From Gemmatimonadales bacterium (lineage in GTDB: Bacteria > Gemmatimonadota > Gemmatimonadetes > Gemmatimonadales > GWC2-71-9): 64,000 nt of DNA. Shown piece by piece: positions 53,478 through 62,563 of the stretch. The stretch is taken from positions 1 to 64,000 of the forward strand of contig JAWKQM010000009.1 of assembly GCA_041390145.1 (NCBI GenBank). The letters run 5' to 3'. Position 1 is the stretch's first letter; each line of letters opens with the position of its first letter. The notes under the pieces were generated by a model. The model did not search any database, was not told where the DNA came from, and was given only the letters and a program-made list of their open reading frames with translations. Position numbers and translations under genes: made by a program.

Positions 53478-55828
53478 TGGATATCCTTTCCCGCCTCACC
53501 GCCGCCCTCGCCGAGAAGTACCGCATCGAGCGGGAGCTCGGCGCGGGCGGGATGGCCACGGTGTACCTGGCCGAGGACCTGAAGCACGCTCGTAAAGTCG
53601 CGGTGAAGGTGCTGCGCCCGGAACTCGCAGCGGTGATCGGGGCTGAGCGGTTCCTGAGCGAAATCAGGACGACAGCTAATCTGCAGCATCCACACATTCT
53701 CCCCTTGCATGATTCCGGCGAGGCCGACGGGTTCCTCTTCTACGTGATGCCGTTCGTGGAAGGGGAAACGGTCCGTGACCGGCTCAACCGCGAAAAGCAG
53801 CTGCCGATCGACGACGCGGTGCGCATCGCCAGCGAAGTGGCCGCCGCGCTCGACTACGCGCACCGTCACGGCGTCATCCACCGCGACATCAAGCCCGAGA
53901 ACATCCTGCTGCACGACGGGTCCGCCCTCGTCGCCGACTTCGGTATCGCACTCGCTGCCAGCACCGCGGGCCAAGACCGGATGACCGAAACCGGGATGAG
54001 CCTCGGCACGCCGCACTACATGAGCCCTGAGCAAGCGATGGGGGAGCGGGAGATCACCGCCCGGAGCGATGTCTACGCCCTCGGTTGCGTGCTCTATGAA
54101 ATGCTGCTCGGGGAGCCACCCTTCACGGGGCCCACCGTGCAGTCCATCGTGGCCAAGGTGATGTCGGAAAGGCCAGCGCCGCTCACGGCGCGCCGGGACC
54201 GCATTCCCCCCCAGGTCGAGGATGCCATCCTCACGGCACTTGAAAAGCTCCCCGCCGACCGGTTCGGATCGGCCGCTGCATTCGCCCAGGCGCTCGCGGC
54301 GCCGGCTGAGGGCACCCCGTCGTACGCGCGTCGGCGCGCAGGCACAGCCACGCATCGCCGCTCCGCCTGGATCCGCACCGGCATCCTCGTGGCGGCGGTC
54401 GCCGTGGTCGGATTGATTGCGTTCGGGCTCGGTCGGCGCGACAGCGCCCCGAACGGCACCGCGACGCCAACCTCCCTCGCGGTCCTCCCCTTCGAGAACA
54501 TCGGAGGCGACCCACAGAACGAGTATTTCAGTGACGGCGTCACGGAGGACATCATTGCCCAGGTGTCCCAGATTGCCGGACTGAAGGTGATCAGCCGGAC
54601 CTCCACCACAAAGTTCAAGGGCGGAGGCACCTCCATCCGCGACATCGGCCAGCAGCTCGGCGTGACCAGCGTGCTGGAGGGGAGCGTGCGCCGCCAGGGG
54701 AACCGGATCCGCATCGTGGCGCAGCTCATCGATGCACGCACCGATGAGCACCTCTGGGCCAGCACCTATGACCGGGAGCTCGAAGACATCTTCGCCATCC
54801 AGACGGATGTGGCCAACAACATTGCCAACGCGCTGGGGTCCATGCTCGCGACCGGCGGCGGCGCGGCCTCCGTCCCGACCACCAATCTCGAGGCCTACGA
54901 GCTCTACCTGAACGGTCGGCTCCTGCTCGCCCAGCGGAACAGCGATGCCCTCCACACCGCGGTCGAGCGATTCGAGGCCGCGCTGGCGCTCGATCCGAAG
55001 TTTGCCGCCGCCTATGGGGGGCTCGCCGAGGCGTGGATGCTGCTGCCAATCTATTCCTCTGAACCGGCGATCGACGCCTCAGCGAAAGTCGAGCGATACG
55101 CCGATTCTGCCTTGGCCCTGGATTCCAAACTGTCCGTCGCATACGCCGCCCGTGCCTTTGACCGTGCCTTCATCGGATGGCAGTTTGCGGAAGGGGAACG
55201 GGACCTGAAGGAAGCCATCCGGCTCAACCCGAACTTCTCCTCGGCGCACCAGTGGCTGGGTTCCGTGCTGATGGTGCAGGGGAAGACGGACGAAGCCCTC
55301 GCCAACTTCCGACAGGCGGTGGTGCTCGATCCGTTGTCCAACATCAACGCGACGGACCTGGCCATGAACCTCTTCAACGCCCGTCGCTTTCCAGAGGCAG
55401 AGGCCCAGTTCCAGCAGGTGATGACCCGGGATCCGCAGTTTGCTCCTGCGTTCCAGCGGGCGGGATGGTTGTACGGCACACAGGGAAGCGACAGCGCGGC
55501 CGCCGAGGTCCTGGAGCAGTGGAATCTTCTGCAGGGCCGCCCCTTGGTACCCCCGGGGACAATTCGCACCGCCTATGCGGCCGGCGGCCGGGACTCGATG
55601 TATGCACTGCTGGTGGCTCCTGGTGTGCGTGACCGCGCTCCGATCTTCGACTTGGCTTCCTGGTACATCTACCTCGGCAGGAAGGCCATGGCCCTCGACG
55701 TCCTCGACGAAGCGGCCGACCGGCGGGACCCGTTCCTCGGCGCGGGGTTGAGGTTCCCAATGTGGGATCCGCTCAAGGATGAGCCGCGGTACCAGACCTT
55801 GATCAAGAGAGTGTACGGCGATGACTGA
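53474..55828 (+). CDS. Ser/Thr kinase K10 with TolB/FlgO-like domain and TPR repeats
   Basis: A 784-residue kinase. GTG 53474 makes the GTGA overlap and keeps the usual N-terminal length; ATG 53477 is the alternative. Kinase core: GAGGMATVYL, VAVK, GVIHRDIKPENILLHD, DFGIALAASTAGQDRMTETG. Membrane helix GILVAAVAVVGLIAFGLG. The outer part begins SLAVLPFENIGGDPQNEYFS, DGVTEDIIAQVSQIAGLKVI, SRTSTTKFKGGG: a domain seen at the front of adenylate-cyclase/CadC-like proteins. It is followed by TPR repeats (ALALDPKFAAAYGGLAEAWM and later blocks). K12 at the right edge carries the same domain. Overlaps K11 by 8 bp. Confidence 0.93.
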   Translation: MMDILSRLTAALAEKYRIERELGAGGMATVYLAEDLKHARKVAVKVLRPELAAVIGAERFLSEIRTTANLQHPHILPLHDSGEADGFLFYVMPFVEGETVRDRLNREKQLPIDDAVRIASEVAAALDYAHRHGVIHRDIKPENILLHDGSALVADFGIALAASTAGQDRMTETGMSLGTPHYMSPEQAMGEREITARSDVYALGCVLYEMLLGEPPFTGPTVQSIVAKVMSERPAPLTARRDRIPPQVEDAILTALEKLPADRFGSAAAFAQALAAPAEGTPSYARRRAGTATHRRSAWIRTGILVAAVAVVGLIAFGLGRRDSAPNGTATPTSLAVLPFENIGGDPQNEYFSDGVTEDIIAQVSQIAGLKVISRTSTTKFKGGGTSIRDIGQQLGVTSVLEGSVRRQGNRIRIVAQLIDARTDEHLWASTYDRELEDIFAIQTDVANNIANALGSMLATGGGAASVPTTNLEAYELYLNGRLLLAQRNSDALHTAVERFEAALALDPKFAAAYGGLAEAWMLLPIYSSEPAIDASAKVERYADSALALDSKLSVAYAARAFDRAFIGWQFAEGERDLKEAIRLNPNFSSAHQWLGSVLMVQGKTDEALANFRQAVVLDPLSNINATDLAMNLFNARRFPEAEAQFQQVMTRDPQFAPAFQRAGWLYGTQGSDSAAAEVLEQWNLLQGRPLVPPGTIRTAYAAGGRDSMYALLVAPGVRDRAPIFDLASWYIYLGRKAMALDVLDEAADRRDPFLGAGLRFPMWDPLKDEPRYQTLIKRVYGDD

Positions 55829-58490
55829 CCCGCTGCCCCGCCTTACCGCCGCCCTCGCCGAGAAGTACCGCATCGAGCGGGAGCTCGGGCAGGGAGGCAT
55901 GGCCACCGTGTACCTCGCATATGACGTGCGGCACGATCGCAAGGTGGCGCTCAAGGTCCTGCGCCCTGAACTCAGTGCCATTCTCGGCGCGGAGCGGTTC
56001 CTCGCCGAGATCAAGACCACCGCCAACCTCCAGCATCCGCACATCCTCAGCCTCTTCGATTCCGGAGAGGCGGCAGGGCTCGTCTTCTACGTGATGCCGT
56101 ACGTGGAAGGGGAAAGCCTGCGCGATCGGCTGGACCGGGAGACGCAGCTCTCCGTTGACGACGCGGTCCGCATCGCCCGCGAAGTGGCCGACGCGCTCGC
56201 GTATGCCCATGGACAGGGCGTCATTCACCGCGACATCAAACCGGAAAACATCCTGCTCCACGGCGGGCACGCGATGGTGGCCGATTTCGGCATCGCCCTG
56301 GCGGTCAGCCGATCCGACGGTGGCACCCGCATGACCGAGACTGGGATGTCCCTCGGCACGCCGCACTACATGAGTCCCGAGCAGGCGATGGGGGACAAGG
56401 AGATCACCCCCAAGACGGACATTTACGCGCTGGGGTGCGTGCTCTACGAGATGCTGGTCGGGGAACCGCCGTTCACGGGGCCAACGGCGCAAGCCATCGT
56501 GGCCAAGGTGATGACGGCGGAGGTGACGAGTCTTTCGGCGCAGCGCCGCTCCGTCCCGGACTACGTCGAGGCCACGGTGCTGCAGGCGCTGGAGAAGCTG
56601 CCGGCAGACCGGTTCGGCAGCGCCCAGGATTTCCTGGCATCGCTTTCGGGCACGATGTCCACCCAGAGCATGTCACGATCGATGTCGCGTGCACCGTCGG
56701 CCGGGCCCTCGCGGAAGATTGCGTACGCCGCACTCGGCGTGGCCGGGGTCGGGGTCGCACTGGCGGCCTGGGGAATGACGCGATCACCGGCTGCCGGAGC
56801 GGTCCCCTCGGTGGCGTTCCGCCTCAGCCAAGATGGGCGGATGGCCGCGGACTACGCCGGGGACGTCCGGCCGGCGCTCGCGATCTCACCCGATGGCTTG
56901 CATCTCGCCTACCGCGCCGAGGACGGCGGACGGCGCAGCATCGCCGTGCGCGACCTTGGCTCAGTGGAAGCGCGGCTGCTCCCGGGAACGGAAGGGGCCC
57001 GGGACATCATCTTTTCCCCCGACAGCCGTTCGTTGCTCTTCCGGCAGGGGACGACGCTCAAACGGATCTCGATCAGCGGCACTCCGCCGATCAGGGTCGC
57101 GGAGATCGGGCAATCGCCACAGACGTACGGTTTGGTCTGGCTCCCTTCGGACACGATTTATTACCTGATCGAGGCGTCGCATTCGATCTACAAGGTGAGC
57201 GCGGATGGGAATGCTCCCCCTGTCAGCACCCCCCTTCCAGACTCCATCGGCCTGTTGAGCGAACTCGCCCCGATCCCCGGCACCGAGTGGCTCCTCTCCT
57301 CGGAACTGGGTGAAGCGCGGGCATCGACGATCGTGGCGGTGTCGTCCAAAACCGGCGAGGTCCGTCGCCTCAACGGAAAGGGCGCCGGCGTTCGGCTGTT
57401 GCCCGATGGACGCCATCTCCTGCTCGGCAAGGAGAACAACCTGCTGACGCTCGTCGCCTTCGACCCGAAGCGGCTGGAACTCAGCGGTCCCGAGATCCCG
57501 GTGCTGGACGGTGTCCAAGGCACCGTCACCGGACTCCCGACGCTTGGGCTCTCGCGGACTGGGACGCTGCTCTTTATCACCGGTCGCGAGAACGACCGGA
57601 CGGTCGTTGAGGTGGATCGGAGCGGGCGTGTCACGCCCCTCATGACCGAGCCCGCCGAGTACAAGGACCCGCGGTGGTCGCCGGACGGGACGCGCATCGT
57701 GGTGGAAATCGCACAGGGCGTGCAGGGGGATCTCTGGATTCGTGATACAAGGGCGGGCACCCAGACCCGCCTCACCAACGGGAGCGAGAATCTCTATCCG
57801 CTCTGGACCCCGGACGGCCGGCGGATCGTCTTCACCTCCCGCCGCGCCGGCCTGGCAGGGCTCTGGTGGCAGCCGGTCGACGGTGGGAGCGAGGCCGAGA
57901 GCCTGCAGCCGGGCAGTGAACAGGACCTGCGGTTTCCTCACGACATCAGCCCCGATGGGCGCACCCTCCTGGTTCGGACCAACACGGCGGCGAGTGGCTT
58001 CGATATTGGCGCCATGGAGCTGAAGCCGAATGGTGAGTTTCGGTCGGTGCTGGCCACGCCCGAGAACGAGGGCTCGCCGGTGTTTTCGCCGGACGGCAAG
58101 TGGATGGCGTACACCTCGGATGCGTCCGGCACCAACGAGGTGTACGTGACGCCCTGGCCAAACGTCGGGCGCCGCGCCCAACTCTCCTCGGGTGGCGGTC
58201 AGGAGCCGCGGTGGAACCCGCAGGGGGGCGAGCTGTTCTACCGAACTGGCGACGCCATGATGGCGGTCCGGCTTGTGGAACAGGACGGGCTCCTGGCACC
58301 CGTTCGACGCGATACCCTCTTCAGCGGCGCGTATTTCCAGCAGCCGCGCTGGCCGGAATACGACGTCTCGCAGGATGGCACCCGGTTCCTGATGATCAAG
58401 CGTGGCAGCGCCCGCCAGGAAATCATCGTCATCACCGGGTGGGCTGAGCAGGCGGTGAAGAAGCTCGCAGAGGGCGCCGGCGCGCAGTGA
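55821..58490 (+). CDS. Ser/Thr kinase K11 with PD40 beta-propeller sensor
   Basis: An 889-residue kinase from ATG 55821. Kinase core: GQGGMATVYLAYDVRHD, VALK, GVIHRDIKPENILLHG, DFGIALAVSRSDGGTRMTET, SLGTPHYMSPEQAMGDKEIT. Membrane helix AYAALGVAGVGVALAAWGM. Propeller blades include LAISPDGLHLAYRAEDGG, FSPDSRSLLFRQG, WSPDGTRIVVEIAQG, WTPDGRRIVFTSRRAGL and FSPDGKWMAYTSDASGTNEV. The tail reads TGWAEQAVKKLAEGAGAQ. Catalytic residues are all present. It is the last kinase before the phosphatase gene (53-bp gap with AGGAGG). Confidence 0.93.
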   Translation: MTDPLPRLTAALAEKYRIERELGQGGMATVYLAYDVRHDRKVALKVLRPELSAILGAERFLAEIKTTANLQHPHILSLFDSGEAAGLVFYVMPYVEGESLRDRLDRETQLSVDDAVRIAREVADALAYAHGQGVIHRDIKPENILLHGGHAMVADFGIALAVSRSDGGTRMTETGMSLGTPHYMSPEQAMGDKEITPKTDIYALGCVLYEMLVGEPPFTGPTAQAIVAKVMTAEVTSLSAQRRSVPDYVEATVLQALEKLPADRFGSAQDFLASLSGTMSTQSMSRSMSRAPSAGPSRKIAYAALGVAGVGVALAAWGMTRSPAAGAVPSVAFRLSQDGRMAADYAGDVRPALAISPDGLHLAYRAEDGGRRSIAVRDLGSVEARLLPGTEGARDIIFSPDSRSLLFRQGTTLKRISISGTPPIRVAEIGQSPQTYGLVWLPSDTIYYLIEASHSIYKVSADGNAPPVSTPLPDSIGLLSELAPIPGTEWLLSSELGEARASTIVAVSSKTGEVRRLNGKGAGVRLLPDGRHLLLGKENNLLTLVAFDPKRLELSGPEIPVLDGVQGTVTGLPTLGLSRTGTLLFITGRENDRTVVEVDRSGRVTPLMTEPAEYKDPRWSPDGTRIVVEIAQGVQGDLWIRDTRAGTQTRLTNGSENLYPLWTPDGRRIVFTSRRAGLAGLWWQPVDGGSEAESLQPGSEQDLRFPHDISPDGRTLLVRTNTAASGFDIGAMELKPNGEFRSVLATPENEGSPVFSPDGKWMAYTSDASGTNEVYVTPWPNVGRRAQLSSGGGQEPRWNPQGGELFYRTGDAMMAVRLVEQDGLLAPVRRDTLFSGAYFQQPRWPEYDVSQDGTRFLMIKRGSARQEIIVITGWAEQAVKKLAEGAGAQ

Positions 58491-58543
58491 GTGACCCAGG
58501 CGTCCGCCCAGCGAGACGGACGACCAGAAAGGAGGCGTGAACC

Positions 58544-59410
58544 ATGCCTGCTGACGCGGAATGGGTGCGACCGACCGACACCGAACTGGACATGTTCGGC
58601 ATCACGCACATCGGTCGTGTCCGGAAGGAGAACCAGGACCATTTCATGCTGTGCACCGTGCACCCCCAGGTGGTGGTGCACGGCACCAGCCTCCCGGAAC
58701 CGGAGTCGCTGCCGCTGCGGGGCGAACGGATCGCGACCTACATGCTGGTCGCCGACGGCGTCGGCAGCGGTTCGGGCGGGGGAGAAGCGAGCCGGCTCGC
58801 GCTCGCCACGATCACGGCGTACGTCGCCTCCTCGATGCGCTCCTACCACAGCGCCGGCGCCGCCACGGACACCGAGTTTCACCAGGCGCTGACCGATGCG
58901 GCGCTCGAAGCGCACGCGGCGGTCCTGAAGAAGCAGGCGCTGGACCCCACCGCGAAGATGGCGACGACGCTGACGCTCGCCGTGGCCGTTTTCCCCCATA
59001 TGTACGTGACCCAGGTCGGTGACAGCCGCTGCTATCTCTACTGGAATGGAACGCTTACCCAGGTCACACGAGACCAGACCATTGCGCAGGGGCTGGTGGA
59101 TCAGGGCATCCTGCCGGCAGACCGCATCAACAGCTCCCCGCTTAGCCACGTGCTGTCCAGCGCCATCGGCAGCGACGAGGCGATGCCGGTCGTCAGCCGA
59201 GTGGAAATTCCCCGCGGCTGCGTCATCCTCCTGGCCACCGACGGCCTGACCAAGCACGTGAGCAACGACGAGATCGCGGAGCAGATCAAGGGCATGGACT
59301 CGTCCGAACAGCTCTGCCGGTCGCTCCTCGCCCTGGCCCTGGAACGCGGCGGCAGCGACAACATCACCCTCATCGCGGCCCGCGCGCCGATCCGCACGGA
59401 CGGCGGCTGA
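58544..59410 (+). CDS. PP2C-family Ser/Thr protein phosphatase
   Basis: A 288-residue Mg/Mn-dependent phosphatase, the natural antagonist of PknB-type kinases. Motifs in order: HIGRVRKENQDHF, MLVADGVGSGSGGGEASR (first metal Asp), YVTQVGDSRCYLYWNG, LLATDGLTKHVSNDEIAEQI (second metal Asp) and RGGSDNITLIAARAP (third metal Asp-Asn). No transmembrane segment is seen, so it is cytoplasmic. Start ATG 58544 has a strong AAAGGAGG. It follows kinase K11 in the same orientation and is the only phosphatase gene in the window, suggesting one reset enzyme for several kinases. A hairpin overlaps its stop codon. Confidence 0.94.
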   Translation: MPADAEWVRPTDTELDMFGITHIGRVRKENQDHFMLCTVHPQVVVHGTSLPEPESLPLRGERIATYMLVADGVGSGSGGGEASRLALATITAYVASSMRSYHSAGAATDTEFHQALTDAALEAHAAVLKKQALDPTAKMATTLTLAVAVFPHMYVTQVGDSRCYLYWNGTLTQVTRDQTIAQGLVDQGILPADRINSSPLSHVLSSAIGSDEAMPVVSRVEIPRGCVILLATDGLTKHVSNDEIAEQIKGMDSSEQLCRSLLALALERGGSDNITLIAARAPIRTDGG

Positions 59411-59470
59411 AGCCGCCGCCCGGCGGACGTCCCCCCTCTCCGCTGGCCGGAGAGGGGGACAGGGGGTGAG
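59402..59470. repeat. Convergent-gene hairpins: GGCGGCT-GA-AGCCGCC and CACCCCCTGTCCCC copy 4
   Basis: The first hairpin (59402-59417) spans the PP2C stop. The second element (59431-59470) is the dispersed palindrome in reverse orientation: CCCCCCTCTCCG / GGAGAGGGGGAC, then AGGGGGTGAGG. Together they fill the 64-bp gap between the phosphatase and the convergent hydrolase gene and likely terminate both. Confidence 0.75.
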
Positions 59471-59474
59471 GCAG

Positions 59475-60647
59475 TCAGGATTGCGTCGTCGGCGCCTCGA
59501 TCCGCCGGGCGAACACGATCCGCCCGTCGCGCGGCGCGAGGCGGCGGTAGCCGCAGAGATGGAAGATCGGCACCACGAGGAAGCGCGCGATGTCGGGATT
59601 GACCAGGACCTGGCGAGGGCGGATCGGGTCTCGTCGGACACCGGGGAGCCAGGTCAGTGCCTGATCGACCCGCAGCCAGCGGAGAACGGCGGAAAGGCTC
59701 AGCCAGCTCTTCCGCACCGGCCGCGTGATGAAGAACCCGTCGGATCCCAGCCCCTGGTATCGCGGCATCAGCAGCAATCCGCTCATCGGCGCCCGCACCG
59801 GGCCGCGCACGTCCTCGGCGAGGAGCTCGCCGCGGCGTATCGGCTGGAAGTGCCGGAAACCGGGCAGCATCTCGAAGTGGTCGTCCGGCGTGATGTTGTG
59901 CCGGTACGTCACCTCGGCGACGACCGGCGCTCCCTTCGCCGCCTTCCGGAGTCGTTCGGCCTTCGCCTCCACCACCGCCGAATTCGCTGGGACGGCGCGG
60001 ATCCCCGACAGCACGGTCCACAGGGCCGACTCCAGATTGTCCGCTGTTTCTGGCGCCGTGTGCTGTCCCCCCTCGACGACCAACACCGAGCGACCCTGCC
60101 GCTCCATGTAGTCGAGCATGGAACCACGGATCGACTCCTCGATGCCGAGGATCAAGGGAATCGGGCTGGCGAAGGCGATGGCGCGGTCGTGAAGCGTGTC
60201 GTTGATGGCCTGGAAGGGCACGCCGGGACCGGAGGTAGAATGCAGTTCGACCAGCAGGTGGTCCCGATCGGGGAACTCCCCCAGGATGGCGTCGATGGCC
60301 TGGACGAGTCCCCGCAACTCTGCCTGCTCGACGCAGGCCGGCGGCTCGTTCCCGCGGGCCCGCTCGACTTCGGCGGGCGTCCAGAGCCGGGCGAGGTCCC
60401 GGTCCACGAACCGCCGGCCGAGGTGCAGCGCGGCCAGGTTTCCGGCGAGGGCTACGATAGTGCCTGTGAGGGGGAGTGCACCCCCCGCCAGCGACTCCAG
60501 AACGCGGCGCGCCGCGAGGGGGCCGGCCGGTTCGTTGCCGTGGATGCCCGCAACGACGACGACCACCGGACCGGGTTGCGCGCCGTCCACCCGGCCGAGG
60601 AGTCGCTCCCGCACGGCCGTCCCCGCGTGGTCCAAGGCGCCGTTCAC
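59475..60647 (-). CDS. Succinylglutamate desuccinylase/aspartoacylase-type zinc hydrolase
   Basis: A 390-residue M14-like zinc amidohydrolase. GTG 60647 forms a GTGA overlap with the upstream amidoligase stop, and puts the first zinc motif near the start: VVVVVAGIHGNEPAGPLAAR (His and Glu ligands). The third ligand is in HLLVELHSTSG. Further conserved parts are LVVEGGQHTAPETADN and a C-terminal beta domain (IRRGELLAEDVRGPVRAPMS). Members cleave N-acyl amino acids or the amide side groups on peptides. Encoding it after an amidoligase suggests it removes or trims what that enzyme adds. Exact substrate unknown; distinct from classic AstE of arginine catabolism because no ast genes are near. Confidence 0.82.
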   Translation of the reverse strand: MNGALDHAGTAVRERLLGRVDGAQPGPVVVVVAGIHGNEPAGPLAARRVLESLAGGALPLTGTIVALAGNLAALHLGRRFVDRDLARLWTPAEVERARGNEPPACVEQAELRGLVQAIDAILGEFPDRDHLLVELHSTSGPGVPFQAINDTLHDRAIAFASPIPLILGIEESIRGSMLDYMERQGRSVLVVEGGQHTAPETADNLESALWTVLSGIRAVPANSAVVEAKAERLRKAAKGAPVVAEVTYRHNITPDDHFEMLPGFRHFQPIRRGELLAEDVRGPVRAPMSGLLLMPRYQGLGSDGFFITRPVRKSWLSLSAVLRWLRVDQALTWLPGVRRDPIRPRQVLVNPDIARFLVVPIFHLCGYRRLAPRDGRIVFARRIEAPTTQS

Positions 60648-62563
60648 GTCGCGGAGGCCCCTTTCAGGTAGCGCTCGAAGAGCTGGAAGGCGATGTCGAG
60701 GAAGTCCCGCTCGCTCACCACGCCCACCAGCATCCCGTCCTTGACCACCGGCAGGCACCCCACCTTGTGCTCGCGCATCAGCGCGAGGGCGTCGAGGCAG
60801 GGCATATCCGGGGTCGCGGTGATCGGGTTGGCCTTCATTACCTCCCGCACCGGCACCGGCGCCGCCGCGCTGGCCCGGCCGGCGGCCACCAGGCCGAGCA
60901 GGGTGCGGTGCGAAAGCATGCCGACCAGATGCCCCTGTTCATCCTCCACGGGGACGTGACGCAGGTGCCGCCACCGCATCACGCTCGCCGCCACGTCCAC
61001 CAGGTCCTCGGGGTGCACCGTGAAGAGATCGGTGGTCATGACTTGCCCCACGACCCGGTGGCTGTCCCGCCACTCGTCGATACTGAGTTCCTGCGGGGGG
61101 GCCCAGGTGTGCACCGGTTCCCCGGAGCGCTGGCGCTCGAGCATGATGCGCGTGAGGGTGAGGTAACGCGCCGTCGCCGGGCGCATTCCACTCAGCCGGT
61201 CCGCGGCGTCCAGGGTCCATTGCGCGCCGGTCTGGCCCGTGGCCACCCGTCCCTCGATGACGCCGAGGTAGCGATCGATCTCGTCCGCCGGGATCCCCCG
61301 CCGGGCCAGGCCGGCGCGGGCGTACGGCAGCAGCACCTCCCGCAACAGGGGACGGGCGGCGTAGGTCTCGCCGTCGGCCCAGCGGAAGTTGGCATGGAGG
61401 CCGTAGCGGGCCGCCGCCTGGAAATTGGCCTTCACGTGCGGGAAGGTGAACGACGTCCGGACGTCGCCGTACTCGTGTCCGAGCTCCACCATCAGCCCGA
61501 AGAAGAAGGCGGCGTTGGCCACCTCGTCGAGCACGGTGGGGCCCGAGGGCAGCACCCGGTTCTCGATGCGCAGGTTCGGCTTGCCGTCCAGCACGCCGTA
61601 GCAGGCGCGGTTCCAGCGGTAGATCGTGCCGTTGTGGAGCGCGAGCGCGCGGAGCTTCGGCACCTCGCCCCGCTCCAGCTGCGCCAGCGACGACTCCCCG
61701 GTCTCCGCCCGCAGCAGCAGGCGGAAGCGCGCAATGTCCTCCTTGAAGAGCTCGGTCACCGAGTGATCGACCCAGTTGTCGCCGAAGGACACGCGCTGCG
61801 GCGCCCCCCGCGCCTTGTGCTGGTCCGAGCGCACGTCGAGCGATTGCTCGAACATGGCCACCCGGGTCTCCCGCCAGAGCTTGTGCTGCAGCAGGAGCGG
61901 GGAATTGGCGGCGGCGGCGAGCACGGGGGCGGTGACCACCTGGGCCAGGTTGTAGGCACGGGCGAAGTGGTCGGCGCCGATCTGCAGGTGGATCTGGAAG
62001 CTGGTGTTGCACGCCTCGAGCAGCACGTTGTCATGGGTGAGGGCGAGCTCCTCGATCCCCTTGATCTGCGTCCGGAACTTGCCGCCCGAGAGCTCGCTCA
62101 TGACGCGATTCAGTTCCTGGTAGCGCGGCAGGGGCGTCATGCTGGCGAGGTCGAGATCCTGCTTCTCCAGGCTGGGCAGCGTGCCGGCGAGGAGGATGTC
62201 GCCGCCGAGCGCGCGCGCGGCCCCCCTGGCCCGCTCGAGGGCTGCGTTCAGCCGTCGCTCCATCTCGGAGAGGCAGCGGTTCTCGAAGGTGAGCGGCTGG
62301 AGGTTGTACTCGATGTTGAAGAGGGCGAGCTCGGTCGTGAATCCCTCGCCAAGATCGCGCAGGACTTCCTGGGCGAGGAGCGCGGGGCGCCCGTCGGGAT
62401 GGACGAGGAACATCTCCTGCTCGGCGCCGATGCGGCAGAGCCCCGGCTCGATGGCGCCGCTAGCGCACATCCGGTCGAGCGCCTCCACGTCGTCGAGGAG
62501 GGCGCGGGAGATGCGCCGGAGCTGCTCGTCCCCGGCCGGGGTGGTGATGTCGTGCTGGCCCAT
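60644..62563 (-). CDS. GCS2-type amidoligase (glutamate-cysteine ligase fold) fused to CBS pair
   Basis: A 639-residue protein. Residues ~40-430 match the GCS2 carboxylate-amine ligase fold: RIGAEQEMFLVHPDGRP, LFNIEYNLQP, LEACNTSFQIHLQIGADHFA, SRFGDNWVDHS-like region, and NLRIENRVLPSGPTV. The C-terminal ~140 residues are two CBS motifs (VGQVMTTDLFTVHPEDLVDV, VREVMKANPITATPDMPCLD), which usually bind adenosine nucleotides. The combination suggests an amide-bond-forming enzyme gated by energy charge. ATG 62563. It lies 302 bp from kinase K12 (divergent) and overlaps the hydrolase gene by GTGA. Conventional glutathione synthesis is unlikely because no gshB follows. Confidence 0.82.
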   Translation of the reverse strand: MGQHDITTPAGDEQLRRISRALLDDVEALDRMCASGAIEPGLCRIGAEQEMFLVHPDGRPALLAQEVLRDLGEGFTTELALFNIEYNLQPLTFENRCLSEMERRLNAALERARGAARALGGDILLAGTLPSLEKQDLDLASMTPLPRYQELNRVMSELSGGKFRTQIKGIEELALTHDNVLLEACNTSFQIHLQIGADHFARAYNLAQVVTAPVLAAAANSPLLLQHKLWRETRVAMFEQSLDVRSDQHKARGAPQRVSFGDNWVDHSVTELFKEDIARFRLLLRAETGESSLAQLERGEVPKLRALALHNGTIYRWNRACYGVLDGKPNLRIENRVLPSGPTVLDEVANAAFFFGLMVELGHEYGDVRTSFTFPHVKANFQAAARYGLHANFRWADGETYAARPLLREVLLPYARAGLARRGIPADEIDRYLGVIEGRVATGQTGAQWTLDAADRLSGMRPATARYLTLTRIMLERQRSGEPVHTWAPPQELSIDEWRDSHRVVGQVMTTDLFTVHPEDLVDVAASVMRWRHLRHVPVEDEQGHLVGMLSHRTLLGLVAAGRASAAAPVPVREVMKANPITATPDMPCLDALALMREHKVGCLPVVKDGMLVGVVSERDFLDIAFQLFERYLKGASAT

